64,000 bases of DNA from Acidobacteriota bacterium (lineage in GTDB: Bacteria > Acidobacteriota > Terriglobia > Terriglobales > SCQP01), in NCBI GenBank assembly GCA_021789895.1, contig JAJYIU010000002.1, positions 1-64,000 on the forward strand, in the 5' to 3' direction. The notes beneath the pieces are model-generated. The model searched no databases. It was given only the letters and a program-made list of their open reading frames with translations, and was not told the origin of the DNA. Of this stretch, positions 34,456-43,525 are shown piece by piece. Both the position numbers and the translations under genes were made by a program. Each line of letters opens with the position of its first letter. Within the stretch, counting starts at the first letter, position 1.

Positions 34456-37068
34456 TCACTCCTCCTCCAGCTCGCGCTTCAGCTCGGCCAATAAATTGAG
34501 CGCTTCAAGCGGCGTCAGCCGGTCGGGATCGAGCCCGCGCAGGCGCTCGACGATTTTGCGGCTGAGCGGGGTGAACAACTGCATCTGCGGGGCGGGCGCT
34601 TCCGCCGGGGCTTCCAGTTTTTCGCTCGCCTTGCGCTCCGATTGCTCGTGCTGGCGCAGCACCAAGCGCGCCCGCGCAATCACTTCCGGCGGCAGGCCGG
34701 CGAGCTTGGCGACTTCGATGCCATAGCTGCGGCTGGCTTCGCCCGGCTTAACCTGGCGCAGGAAGCTGATGCCGCCGCCGGTCTCGCTCACCGCCACGTG
34801 CAGGTTGCGCAGCCCGTCGAGATACTGGGCCAGGCCGGTCAGCTCGTGATAATGGGTGGCGAAGAGGGTTTTGGCGCCGACCCGGTCGTGCAGGTATTCG
34901 ACCACCGCCCAGGCCAGCGCCAGCCCGTCGTAGGTGGAGGTGCCGCGCCCGACCTCGTCGAGCAGCACCAGGCTGTCGCGGCCGGCGCTGTTGAGAATCG
35001 CCGCCGTCTCGGCCATTTCCACCATGAAGGTGGAGCGCCCGCGCGCCAGGTTGTCGCCCGCGCCAATGCGTGTAAAGATGCGGTCGAGCAGCGGCAGCCG
35101 GGCCTCCTCGGCGGCGACGAAGCAGCCCATCTGCGCCATGATCGCCGCCAGCGCCACCTGGCGCAGGTAGGTGCTCTTGCCCCCCATGTTGGGCCCGGTA
35201 AGCAGCAGGATGCGCTGCCGGGCGTCCATCCAGGTATCGTTGGGGACGAAGCGGGCGTCGGCCAGTTGCTCGATCACCGGGTGGCGGCCGCCGCGGATCG
35301 CCAGCACGCTTTCCCCCTCCTCCGCCGCCGCCAGCCGCGGCCGGCAATAATGGCGGGCGGCGGCAAGATGGGCGAAGTTGGCCAGCACGTCCAGCTCGGC
35401 CAGCGCGCGCGCGTTGCGCCGCACCTCGGGCGCGGCCAGCGCGGTGGCGGCGCGCAGCTCATGGAAGATGCGTTGCTCGAGCGCAGCGATTTTTTCTTCC
35501 GCGCCGAGGATTTTGCGCTCGTATTCTTTCAGCTCGGCGGTGGTGAAGCGTTCGGCGTTGACCAGCGTCTGCTTGCGCTCGTAGCCGGCGGGCACCAGCG
35601 CCAGGTTGGGCTTGGAAACCTCGATGTAGTAGCCGAAGACCTGGTTGTAGCGCAGCTTGAGCGAGGCGATGCCGGTGCGCTCGCGCTCGCGCTGTTCCAT
35701 GCGGGCCAGCACCGAGCGCGCGTCCTGACGCAGCGCGCGCAGCTCGTCCAGCTCGGGGTCGAAGCCGGCGCGGATGGCGCTGCCGTCGCCCAACTGCGCC
35801 GGGGGAGCGTCGGCGAGGGTGCCGCCGATGCGGTCACGCAGCGGCTGCATTTCGCTCAATTCCGCGGCCAGCGCCAGCAGCCGGGCGGGCGGGGCGGCCT
35901 CGGCCGCCGCCGCCTTGACCGCCGGCAGGCGGTCGAGCGAATCCTTCAAGGCCAGCAGGTCGCGGGGTGAAGCGGTGCGCAGCGCCGCGCGGCTGAGCAG
36001 CCGCTCGAGGTCCTGGATGCCGTCGAGCGCACGCCGCAGCCGCTCCCGCCGCTCCCAGCCCGCGCGCAAGGAGTCCACCGCCTCCAGCCGCGCCTCGATT
36101 TCGTCGCGCCGGTTGGCGGGGCGCAGCAGCCATTGCCGCAGCAGCCGCTTGCCCATCGCGGTCAGCGTCTCGTCCATCACCGCGCGCAGCGTGGCGGCGT
36201 CGTCGCCGCCGAAGGCGGGCTCGTCGAGCTCGAGATTGCGCGCCGTCACCGCGTCCAGCACCAGCCCTTCCGTGCGCTCGTAATAGCCCAGCCGGTCCAC
36301 GTGCTCGATCTGGCTGCGCTGGGTTTCCTTGGCATAGTGCACCAGCGCGCCCGCCGCCGCCGCCGCCAGCGGCTTGCCTTCCAGCCCGTAGCCCTCGAGC
36401 GCCAGCACGCCAAAATGCGCCTCCAGCTCGCGCCGCGCGCGCTCCGGCTCGAAAATCCAGGCGTCGAGCGGAGTGCGCGCCATGCCGGTCACCTGCGGCG
36501 GCGACTGTTCAAACAGCGGGGCGACGCTCGAATGCAGCAGCTCGCGCGGCTTCCAATGTTCCAACTCTTCCGCCGCCCGCGCCTCGGCCTCGGGGCCGCT
36601 GAACTCGGTGGCGCGAAATTCGCCGGTGGACAAATCGAGCAGCGCCAGCCCAATGCGTTCCTCCTGGCGCGCCAGCGCCGCCAGATATTGATTGATTCCC
36701 GCTGGAGCGCCGATCTGCGGCACCGCCGTGCCCGGCGTCACCACCCGCGTCACTTCCCGCCGCACCAGATGCTTGGCCGTGCGCGGATCCTCCATCTGGT
36801 CGCAGATGGCGACCTTGTAGCCTTTTTGGATCAGGCGGGCGATGTAGTTTTCGGCGGCGTGGTAGGGCACGCCGCACATCGGCACCGGCGCGCCGCGTTC
36901 CTTGTTGCGCGCGGTCAGCGTGATTTGCAGTTCCCGCGCCGCCAGCACCGCATCTTCGAAAAACAACTCGTAAAAATCGCCCAGGCGGAAAAACAGCAGC
37001 GCCCCGGGGTGGGCCTGCTTGATCGCATGGTATTGCCGCAGGAGCGGCGTGGCGGGAGTCTCAGGCAT
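34456..37068 (-). CDS. mutS: DNA mismatch repair protein MutS
   Basis: Recognises mismatches as a dimer and recruits MutL. 870 residues. The mismatch-contact Phe-Tyr-Glu motif is in [12 protein letters not shown] near residue 35. The ABC-type ATPase has Walker [14 protein letters not shown] (about 625-640), [12 protein letters not shown] and Walker [17 protein letters not shown]. The core clamp and lever regions fill 250-560. ATG at 37068 ([10 protein letters not shown]) matches the usual start; no Shine-Dalgarno is evident. Confidence 0.98.
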   Translation of the reverse strand: MPETPATPLLRQYHAIKQAHPGALLFFRLGDFYELFFEDAVLAARELQITLTARNKERGAPVPMCGVPYHAAENYIARLIQKGYKVAICDQMEDPRTAKHLVRREVTRVVTPGTAVPQIGAPAGINQYLAALARQEERIGLALLDLSTGEFRATEFSGPEAEARAAEELEHWKPRELLHSSVAPLFEQSPPQVTGMARTPLDAWIFEPERARRELEAHFGVLALEGYGLEGKPLAAAAAGALVHYAKETQRSQIEHVDRLGYYERTEGLVLDAVTARNLELDEPAFGGDDAATLRAVMDETLTAMGKRLLRQWLLRPANRRDEIEARLEAVDSLRAGWERRERLRRALDGIQDLERLLSRAALRTASPRDLLALKDSLDRLPAVKAAAAEAAPPARLLALAAELSEMQPLRDRIGGTLADAPPAQLGDGSAIRAGFDPELDELRALRQDARSVLARMEQRERERTGIASLKLRYNQVFGYYIEVSKPNLALVPAGYERKQTLVNAERFTTAELKEYERKILGAEEKIAALEQRIFHELRAATALAAPEVRRNARALAELDVLANFAHLAAARHYCRPRLAAAEEGESVLAIRGGRHPVIEQLADARFVPNDTWMDARQRILLLTGPNMGGKSTYLRQVALAAIMAQMGCFVAAEEARLPLLDRIFTRIGAGDNLARGRSTFMVEMAETAAILNSAGRDSLVLLDEVGRGTSTYDGLALAWAVVEYLHDRVGAKTLFATHYHELTGLAQYLDGLRNLHVAVSETGGGISFLRQVKPGEASRSYGIEVAKLAGLPPEVIARARLVLRQHEQSERKASEKLEAPAEAPAPQMQLFTPLSRKIVERLRGLDPDRLTPLEALNLLAELKRELEEE

Positions 37069-37280
37069 CGAGTCAACAATCCCGGCAATGGGTTTTGCTC
37101 TTGCATTGTAAACCGCCGCCCCATGCCGCCGGCGCCGGGCCCGCCGCTGCCGCGCCGCAATTTCGGGCACTGCGTTCCATTTTCGGACACTCGCACATCC
37201 CATTCCGCCGGAAACCCTAATCGCTGCCGGCTTCGGGCAGCCGAATTCCGGGGGCGTGCCAATTGATTAAAATTGGCCTG

Positions 37281-37610
37281 ATGAACAGCCTTCTCCGCGA
37301 TCCGCGCCACGGCCTGCGGGCGCTGGCCAAGTCGCCGGGCTTTGCGCTGGCCGGCGTGCTGACGCTGGCGTCCGGCATTGGCGCCAATACCGCCATCTTC
37401 ATCGCGGCCGATGCCGTGATTCTGCACCCGCTGCCCTATCCGCATGCCGGCCGCCTGCTCGATTTCAGCCCGGCCGCCTTCCACCACGTGCTGCAGCCCA
37501 GCCTGCACAATTTCAAATTGGCGGTGCTGAATCCCGGCGTGCTCGCCTTCTCCGCCGCGGCCGCGATCGCCGGCGGAGAGCCCGTGGGCCGCCGTTATCA
37601 GTTGTCCTGA
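37281..37610 (+). pseudogene. N-terminal remnant of a MacB-like ABC permease
   Basis: About 110 codons. The first ~55 (LLRDPRHGLRALAKSPGFAL, AGVLTLASGIGANTAIF, VILHPLPYPHAGRLLDF) match the start of the long 'acidobacterial duplicated orphan permease' MacB_PCD proteins, normally about 800 residues. After that the similarity is lost and the frame stops before tsaB. No ATPase gene is nearby. This is a degraded fragment from the family pattern. Confidence 0.75.
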
Positions 37611-37658
37611 GTTTCCTTCAACTGGCGGCTGATAGCTGAAAGCTGATAGCTTTTTCTT

Positions 37659-38537
37659 ATGCGCCTGCTTGCGCTCGAAACCACCTCCGAGGCCGGCTCG
37701 GTCGCGCTGCTGGAAGGCGAGCGCCTGGCCGCGCTGCGCGCGCTCGAGCCCGAAGCCTATTCCATGCAACTGCTGCCCGCCGTCATCGCCCTGCTCGGCG
37801 AGCTTGGCTGGCAGGCGCATGCGCTGGACGCCGTCGCCGCTGCCGCCGGCCCGGGCTCGTTTACCGGCGTGCGCGTGGGCCTTTCCGCCGCCAAGGGTAT
37901 AATCGAAGCCTGGCAGAAGCCGGCCTTGGCCGTCTCCACCCTGTCGGCGCTCGCCGCATCCCCCGCCGATGCGCCGGAAGCCGGCGCGCCCGCCGCGCTC
38001 GATTCCCCCGCCATCGCGCTGCTCGACGCCGCGCGCCAGGAAGTCTATTTCGGCATTTATCCCGCCGGACCGCTGGCGGCCGCGCTGGCCGGAACGCCCA
38101 CTGCGGTGGATCGGGCGGCGGAAGCCGCATCCGCGCAAACCGCCGCGGCCCTGCAGGCGGGCGCCGCGCCCGTCGCCTACCTTCCCGGCGCTTCCCTGCC
38201 CGCCGACCCGGCCGCGATGGCAGCACCGCCGGCTGCAGAGGCTGCGATTGAAGGACTGGAGAGCCTGGCGCAATTCGCGCGCCGGCTCGAGACTCTGCCG
38301 CCCTGGCCGGTCTATCTGCTCGACCCCTGCCTGGGCGAGCGTCTGGGCCTCCCCGCCTGCCGGCTGCGCCCGCGCGCCGGACGGCTGGCGGCCGGCGTCG
38401 GCCGCCTGGCCGCGCCCCTGCTCGCCGCCGGACGCGCCGCCGGCGCGCTCGAACTCGATGCCCGCTACCTGCGCCGCTCCGACGCCGAGCTGATATCGCT
38501 GCCGCGCCTGCTGCAACGCGAAAAAACGGGGAGATGA
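37659..38537 (+). CDS. tsaB: tRNA threonylcarbamoyladenosine biosynthesis protein TsaB
   Basis: A non-catalytic ASKHA-fold partner of TsaD in t6A37 synthesis. 292 residues. The start MRLLALETTSEAGSVALLEG and the signature AGPGSFTGVRVGLSAAKGI are clear. The middle (about 130-220) is Ala/Pro-rich and longer than in E. coli TsaB. rimI follows 10 bp downstream, the common tsaB-rimI order. tsaC is at 21.4 kb. Confidence 0.95.
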   Translation: MRLLALETTSEAGSVALLEGERLAALRALEPEAYSMQLLPAVIALLGELGWQAHALDAVAAAAGPGSFTGVRVGLSAAKGIIEAWQKPALAVSTLSALAASPADAPEAGAPAALDSPAIALLDAARQEVYFGIYPAGPLAAALAGTPTAVDRAAEAASAQTAAALQAGAAPVAYLPGASLPADPAAMAAPPAAEAAIEGLESLAQFARRLETLPPWPVYLLDPCLGERLGLPACRLRPRAGRLAAGVGRLAAPLLAAGRAAGALELDARYLRRSDAELISLPRLLQREKTGR

Positions 38538-38547
38538 TTTGCCCCCC

Positions 38548-39093
38548 ATGCGCATCCGCCCCGCCCACGCCATTGACCTCGCCCGCCTGATGGACCTCAC
38601 CCGCCAGGCCTTTGGGGACTCGGCCTGGAGCGAGAGCCTGATGCTCGATATCCTCGAAGCCGCCCGCCAGCGTCCCTGGCTGCAGGTGGTGCGCGTACTC
38701 GAGCTCGGCGAAGATTTTCCCGCCGATGCGGCTGCGAACCCCGATCCTGCGCGGGACCCCGCCGCCTCTTCGCCGCCCGCCGCTGCGGTGATTGCCGGCT
38801 ACCTGGTCTTGCAGGTGATTGGCGCCGATGCGGAAATTCAATCCCTGGCCGTGGATTTGCGCTGGCGGCGCCGCGGCTTGGGCAACACCCTGCTGGAAGA
38901 TACCCTGGCGCTGGCCGCCGGCCGCGGCCTCGAGCGCATCTTCCTCGAAGTCCGCTCCGGCAACCTCGCCGCGCAGCAGTTCTACCTGCGCCGCGGCTTT
39001 GAAATCTTCGGCCGCCGCTCGCGCTACTACCATTCCCCGGTGGAAGACGCACTCCTGATGCGCCGCCCGGTGGCGAGCCCCGCCGTCAGATAG
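38548..39093 (+). CDS. rimI: Ribosomal protein S18-alanine N-acetyltransferase-like GNAT
   Basis: 181 residues of the GNAT fold. The acetyl-CoA loop is RRRGLGNTLLEDTLALAAGRG, followed by IFLEVRSGNLAAQQFYLRRGFEIFGRRSRYY, the typical RimI C-terminal pattern. An insertion of about 20 residues rich in Ala/Pro/Asp sits near 55-75. ATG at 38548 is 12 nt from GGGGAG; an in-frame TTG at 38539 is closer to it and is an alternative start. The tsaB neighbour supports the RimI assignment. Confidence 0.88.
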   Translation: MRIRPAHAIDLARLMDLTRQAFGDSAWSESLMLDILEAARQRPWLQVVRVLELGEDFPADAAANPDPARDPAASSPPAAAVIAGYLVLQVIGADAEIQSLAVDLRWRRRGLGNTLLEDTLALAAGRGLERIFLEVRSGNLAAQQFYLRRGFEIFGRRSRYYHSPVEDALLMRRPVASPAVR

Positions 39094-39117
39094 CAAAAAA
39101 AGAAAACATGAATGCCG

Positions 39118-40476
39118 CTAGCGGTTCACCGGCATCGCCCAATACTTTTTAAGCCAGTTGGGCTGGCCGGGCAGGCGATAAATCTTTCCCGCTTTCATTA
39201 CAAAGCGCACGTGCTCGAGCAGCGAGACGTTGTCCAGCGGATTGCCCGGCACGCCCACCACGTCGGCGGCATAGCCGGCGCGCAGGCGTCCGAGGTAAGC
39301 CTCGGCGCCCAGCATGCGCGCCGCCACCGTGGTGCCCGCCTGCAGCGTGCGCAGCGCGGAGAGCCCGTAGCGGTGCAGCAGCACGTACTCGCTCGCCTGG
39401 GTGCCGTGCGGGAACGGGCCCACGTCGGAGCCGGCGCAAAAGTCTATGCCGGCGGCGATTTGTTTATGGAACTGCGCCACTTTGTAGGCCATCAACCGGC
39501 GCATGAAGCGCCGCCCGGCGGGCGAGCCGGTCGCGGCGAAGGCGGCAAAGACGGCGAAGGTGGGCACCGCGGGGATATGCTTTTGGCGCATGATGCGCAT
39601 CGTCTCCGGGCTCAGCTGCACCGCGTGATCGAGCGCCATCACCCCCGCCTGGGCGGCGTAGAGCGCGCCCGGCTCGCCCATCACGTGCACCGCCACCCGC
39701 TCGCGCACCCGCGCCGCTTCCCGCACCGCCGCCGCCAGTTGCGCCTCGGTGTACTGGTAGGGAGTGAAAAAACGGTTACCGATGAACTGGTCGCGCCCGG
39801 TTTCATAAATCTTGATGAAGGTGGCGCCTTCCTTGATCTGCTGGCGGATGGTGCGGATCAGCTCGGCGGTGGTGTTGGCCACGTCGGCGTTCGAGGGGAT
39901 GGTGAGCGCCGGATTGAAGCCGAGCGCGTCTTCGTGGCCGCCGAGGATGGAAATGGCGTTGGCGCAGACCCAGAGCCGCGGTCCGGGAATCTCGCCGGCG
40001 TCAATCGCCGCGCGCAGCGCGCTCGAGGCCGAGCCCACGCCTTCGGTGCCCATGTCGCGCTCGGTAGTGAAGCCCGCCCACAGGTCGGCCTTGGCCGCCA
40101 GCGCCGCTTGCAGCGTCCGCTGCGCCGCCGACTCGCGCACGGTTTGCATGTCTTCCGCCCGGCCGGGATGCAGAAATAAATGCACATGGCAATCAATCAG
40201 GCCGGGCATCAGGGTCAGCCCCGGCAGGCGCACGACGCGCGCTCCCGCCGGCGCGGCGAGCCGCCCGCCGACGGCGGCTAGGGTCGAACCGCGCACGATC
40301 ACCGTTCCCGGCGTCAGCAGGCGTCCGCTGCCGGTCAGCAGCACGTGGTCGGCGCGCAGCACCGTAACGGCCGTCGCCGCCGGCGGCACGGTGGCTGCTT
40401 GCGCGCCGGCCAGCGCCGGCAACCCCAGCGCCGTCAGGCACAAGGCCGCCAAAGCTATCCATTTCTGCCAGTTCAT
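39118..40476 (-). CDS. Secreted amidohydrolase (prolidase-like)
   Basis: 452 residues with a signal peptide (WIALAALCLTALGLPALAGAQA). The metal-dependent hydrolase barrel shows DCHVHLFLHPG as the first metal motif, IKIYETG with the bridging Lys, VAVHVMGEPGALYAAQAG, LDHAVQLS, and FCAGSDVGPFPHG with the catalytic Asp. Extracytoplasmic members act on imidodipeptides or other cyclic amides; the substrate is unknown. Common as secreted enzymes in Acidobacteria. Confidence 0.9.
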   Translation of the reverse strand: MNWQKWIALAALCLTALGLPALAGAQAATVPPAATAVTVLRADHVLLTGSGRLLTPGTVIVRGSTLAAVGGRLAAPAGARVVRLPGLTLMPGLIDCHVHLFLHPGRAEDMQTVRESAAQRTLQAALAAKADLWAGFTTERDMGTEGVGSASSALRAAIDAGEIPGPRLWVCANAISILGGHEDALGFNPALTIPSNADVANTTAELIRTIRQQIKEGATFIKIYETGRDQFIGNRFFTPYQYTEAQLAAAVREAARVRERVAVHVMGEPGALYAAQAGVMALDHAVQLSPETMRIMRQKHIPAVPTFAVFAAFAATGSPAGRRFMRRLMAYKVAQFHKQIAAGIDFCAGSDVGPFPHGTQASEYVLLHRYGLSALRTLQAGTTVAARMLGAEAYLGRLRAGYAADVVGVPGNPLDNVSLLEHVRFVMKAGKIYRLPGQPNWLKKYWAMPVNR

Positions 40477-40602
40477 GCCGCGATTATAGTGCTGAAGGGC
40501 GGCGCTACGTCAGGGGTTCTATTGGACCGCTGGCAGTGGCCTCTTCTGGGGCGGCCCGCGAGTCCACCGATAGCGGCGGCTTACAATCTGTGGAGGGAGT
40601 AT

Positions 40603-40695
40603 GGTGGCAATATGGAAGCAAATTTGAAATTGCCGTCATAGTTAAGTTCAATCGTTTCAGTTCTTTAAGAGGGATATGGAGGCATGGAGGCAAAA
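40603..40695 (+). repeat. Structured intergenic repeat, copy E
   Basis: Opens with GGTGGCAATATGG, then a diverged hairpin (ATGGAAGCAAATTTGAAATTGCC area), AGTTAA, and a CTTTAAGAGGGATATGGAGGCA segment that aligns with CTTAAATGGGGTGTGGCGGCA of copy B. The arm word is duplicated (ATGGAGGC twice) near the end. Confidence 0.6.
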
Positions 40696-40794
40696 TTTCA
40701 GCCTGATTGCGTTGCCCTCCATGTGAACTGGCATGGGCTCGCCTGAAAATGTTAATGATTGGTTTTAGCCGTACGTCAAGGTCGTGCCCTACCG

Positions 40795-40880
40795 CTCTGT
40801 GACGGCAAATATTCAATTGCCGTCACTCGCGAACGATTGATATCGAATCGGTGACACCAGTGACACCAATTTTTTGACAG
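40795..40880 (+). repeat. Structured intergenic repeat, copy C
   Basis: A perfect 10-bp inverted repeat GTGACGGCAA/TTGCCGTCAC (40799-40808 and 40817-40826) is followed by CGCGAACG, a spacer, and two tandem GTGACACCA words ending in CCAATTTTTTGAC. Copy D, read on the minus strand, likewise ends in ACCAATTTTTAAC. Confidence 0.65.
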
Positions 40881-41056
40881 TTAGTGATACGGCCCGGGGC
40901 TGGCAGTGGTCTCATAAATATAGTTGGGCGGCGGGATGGGCGAGCGTCGCGGCTTTTCCAGCATCACAATCCTGCGCTGCCGGCGAAATTGCGAGTGAAC
41001 GAAAAGCCGCAGAATTTTGCCAATCCAATCAATTTTCATGGATGAGGCCACTTCTT

Positions 41057-41146
41057 GGTGGCAATGTGGGGTAATTTTTGATTTGCCGCCACGCGTAACG
41101 GCCAGAGCTGAAAAGACTTGAGTGGCGTGTGGCGGCAACGCAAGCA
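41057..41146 (+). repeat. Structured intergenic repeat, copy A
   Basis: Aligns over about 95 bp with copy B (reverse strand at 56.9 kb). Shared blocks are GGTGGCAATGTGG, ATTTGCCGCCAC, CGTAAC, GAAAAGACTT and GTGTGGCGGCA followed by CGCAAGCAA. The left hairpin arm has lost bases relative to B, so the hairpin is weaker here. Confidence 0.75.
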
Positions 41147-41241
41147 ATATTTCAGGGGTCGGAATGCGTGTGGGGGGCATCAATTAGCTCACATTGTTAA
41201 TTGCCCGCCGCGGCCAGTTCAACGAGAATGCTTGCGAGCCG

Positions 41242-42510
41242 ATGGCCCAAGCTTACACATCCCGCACTGCGCCGCGCCTGCACCCTTTCGGGCTGCTGGG
41301 CCTGCTAACCGGCATCAACCTGGTCAACTATCTCGACCGCTACCTGGTGCCGCCGGTGCTGCCCTCGATCCGGCATGCTTTTGGCATCAACGGCGCCCAG
41401 GGCGGGCTGCTGGTGAGCGCCTTTTTTCTGGTCTATATGCTGGCCTCGCCGCCCATTGGCTGGCTCGCCGACCGGCACTCGCGCAAGCGCATCATCGCCG
41501 CCGGGGTGGTGCTCTGGAGCCTTGCCACCCTGCTCAGCGGCTGGGCTCCCAGCTATGGCTGGCTGCTGGCCGCGCGCGCCCTGGTCGGCATCGGCGAGGC
41601 CGCTTACGCCTGCATCGTACCGGCGGTAATTGGAGACCTGTTCAATCCCCGCCAGCGCGGCCGGGCGCTGGCCGTCTTCAACGCCGCCATCCCGGTCGGC
41701 ATGTCGCTCGGCTACCTCGCCGGCGGCTGGGCCGGCGCGCACTGGGGTTGGCGCAGCGTCTTTTACGTCGGCGCGCTGCCCGGCCTGCTGCTGGCGCTCG
41801 CCCTGCTGGCATTCCAGGAACCCCGCCGCGGCACGGCCGACGCGGGCGAGCTGGCCGCGGCCGGCGCGGCCGAGGCGCGCGGCTCCGGGCTCGGACTTTA
41901 CTTCCGCCTGCTGGCCAACCCGCTCTTTTTCAACGCCACCATGGGCATGGCGCTGACCACCTTCAGCCTCGGCGCCTACTCCATCTGGCTGCCCAGCTTC
42001 CTGATCCAGGCGCGCCACCTGCCCATGCTGCGCGCGAACCTGCTGATCGCGGGCTTCACCTTGTTCAACGGCATCGTCTCCACCCTGGCCGGCGGCTGGT
42101 TCGCCGACCGCCGGCTGCGCCGCCATCGCGGCGCGCTCTATTCGGTCTCCGCCGCCAGCCTGCTGCTGGGCGTGCCGGTGGGCGCGGTTGCGCTCTTCGC
42201 CCCCCAGCCGCAGGTCTATCTGCCCGCCATCTTCGCGGCCGAGTTCCTGCTGCTGTTCAACGGCGGCCCGATGAATGCCGCCGTGGTCAACTCGGTGCCC
42301 GCCGAAGTGCGCGCCACCGCGCTGGGACTGAACCTGGTGATGATCCACCTGCTCGGCGATTTTATCTCGCCGCCGCTCATCGGCTGGCTCGCCGACCGCA
42401 CCCGCAACCTGCCGCTGGCGATGGCGCTGGTGCTGCCGGTGATGCTGGGCGCGGCCTGGTTCTTCCGCCGCGGCGCCCGCCGCCTGGAAGCGGCGCCGGA
42501 GGTCGCATAA
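41242..42510 (+). CDS. MFS transporter (spinster-like)
   Basis: 422 residues with twelve predicted helices. The N-terminal helix GLLTGINLVNYLDRYLVPPVLP and the loop 2-3 motif GWLADRHSRKRIIAAG are typical of MFS proteins of the spinster/hexuronate-like groups; a second half-motif GWFADRRLRRHRG follows the central loop. ATG at 41242 was chosen over an upstream TTG at 41194; neither has a strong ribosome-binding site. Substrate unknown. Confidence 0.9.
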   Translation: MAQAYTSRTAPRLHPFGLLGLLTGINLVNYLDRYLVPPVLPSIRHAFGINGAQGGLLVSAFFLVYMLASPPIGWLADRHSRKRIIAAGVVLWSLATLLSGWAPSYGWLLAARALVGIGEAAYACIVPAVIGDLFNPRQRGRALAVFNAAIPVGMSLGYLAGGWAGAHWGWRSVFYVGALPGLLLALALLAFQEPRRGTADAGELAAAGAAEARGSGLGLYFRLLANPLFFNATMGMALTTFSLGAYSIWLPSFLIQARHLPMLRANLLIAGFTLFNGIVSTLAGGWFADRRLRRHRGALYSVSAASLLLGVPVGAVALFAPQPQVYLPAIFAAEFLLLFNGGPMNAAVVNSVPAEVRATALGLNLVMIHLLGDFISPPLIGWLADRTRNLPLAMALVLPVMLGAAWFFRRGARRLEAAPEVA

Positions 42511-42577
42511 AGCCCAGCCGCGCGCAACAGGCGTTTCTGCCTGCGCCGCGCGCGGCCGAACTGCATTCACGCCCGCT

Positions 42578-43264
42578 TTACCAGGTGAGCACCAGCCCGA
42601 TCGAGGGCGAAGCGATGTGGGTGTACTTATTGGTATTCAGCGCCGCCAGGCCGAAGTAAGGAACTTTGAAAATCAGGCCGCGGTATTCAATCCGGGCGCC
42701 GAGATGCACGATATGGAAATCCAATCCGGCGCCGTAATCGAACATTGGCCGCCACTGGGTGGTGGCGCCATAGGGATTGGAGTTTGGCTGGAAAGCGATT
42801 GCGCCGCCGCCGGCCAGCACGAAAGGCTGGAAAAAGCCCAGCAGCCGCGGGGTGGTGATCACCTCGTTGGCGTCCAGATCGTACATGCGCGAGGTGATGG
42901 CATAGGCCGCGCCCGAGGTGCCGCCCGCCGTCGCCGGGGTGTAATAGCGCTGCCCGTTTTCGGTGTAGCCGAATTCGGCTTCCAGCGCTTCCCAGCTATT
43001 GAAATGGTAGCGGTAGCCGACCAGCAGCCCGGCCGAATTGGTGGCGATGTGCTTGTTGACGGTGGTGGGATTGACCGCATTCGCGATCGTTGTCGAGCGG
43101 GTGAACACGCCCGACACCTGCACCGAGAGTTCGGAGGGCTGGGACGGGTCGCCGGAATTGTTGCCGGTCGAGCCGGCGGCCTGTTGCGCCCCGGCGCCCG
43201 AGGCAAGCAGAAGCGCGGCGCCGATCGCCGCCGGATAAACCAATTTCCAATTGCAAATTTTCAT
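42578..43264 (-). CDS. Outer-membrane beta-barrel protein
   Basis: 228 residues with a signal peptide (WKLVYPAAIGAALLLASGAGAQQ). The rest alternates polar and aromatic residues as in small OmpA/OmpW-like barrels (GLLVGYRYHFNSWEALEAEFGY, LGARIEYRGLIFKVPYF) and ends with a C-terminal aromatic (SIGLVLTW), the usual barrel signal. ATG at 43264 has AGGAGG about 11 nt upstream; a nearer ATG at 43273 is too close to it. Function unknown. Confidence 0.8.
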   Translation of the reverse strand: MKICNWKLVYPAAIGAALLLASGAGAQQAAGSTGNNSGDPSQPSELSVQVSGVFTRSTTIANAVNPTTVNKHIATNSAGLLVGYRYHFNSWEALEAEFGYTENGQRYYTPATAGGTSGAAYAITSRMYDLDANEVITTPRLLGFFQPFVLAGGGAIAFQPNSNPYGATTQWRPMFDYGAGLDFHIVHLGARIEYRGLIFKVPYFGLAALNTNKYTHIASPSIGLVLTW

Positions 43265-43335
43265 GCGGAACATTGCCTCCTGGCAGGAGTTTCCATGTCA
43301 GATGCGCCGCCCAGGGCAGGTGTTTATGCCTGCAA

Positions 43336-43379
43336 GTGGAAACGTACCCGCATGCGAGCGCGGCGGATAGCGTTTCCAC
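43336..43379. promoter_or_regulatory. Inverted repeat in divergent promoter region
   Basis: A perfect 9-bp inverted repeat (GTGGAAACG at 43336-43344 with CGTTTCCAC at 43371-43379, spacer 26 bp) lies between the barrel protein and the cNMP/DUF1003 gene. A second one, TCTGCTTC/GAAGCAGA (43456-43463 and 43491-43498), lies just before the latter gene. They may be operators or leader hairpins. Confidence 0.4.
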
Positions 43380-43525
43380 CGGGAGCGGCCGGCGCGGTTC
43401 CGGCCGCGATGGAAAACGGCACGGCATCCGTTTGCACTTTTCTTCGCGGTTGATTTCTGCTTCAATGCAGGTTCCATGCCGGCGAGCGTGGAAGCAGAAT
43501 CTCAACCGGCCGAGGCGAGGTGACC

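Larger units (their letters stand above)
40477..41241 (+). other. 765-bp gene-free intergenic region rich in repeats
   Basis: Lies between the divergent amidohydrolase and MFS genes. I see no convincing gene. It is less GC-rich than its surroundings and holds three structured repeats (40603-40695, 40795-40880, 41057-41146) and two copies of GCTGGCAGTGGYCTC 370 bp apart (40529-40543 and 40899-40913). Another inverted repeat is CATGGAGGCAA with TTGCCCTCCATG (40683-40723). Confidence 0.8.

Noticed and set aside
37620-37655. Short tandem GCTGATAGCT repeats before tsaB as a regulatory element
   Set aside because: Three imperfect 7-10 bp units only; no hairpin with a clear role and no second locus in the window.
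36915-38600. 561-codon open frame antisense to tsaB and across the mutS start
   Set aside because: Conflicts with two well-supported genes; Gly/Arg-rich shadow translation.
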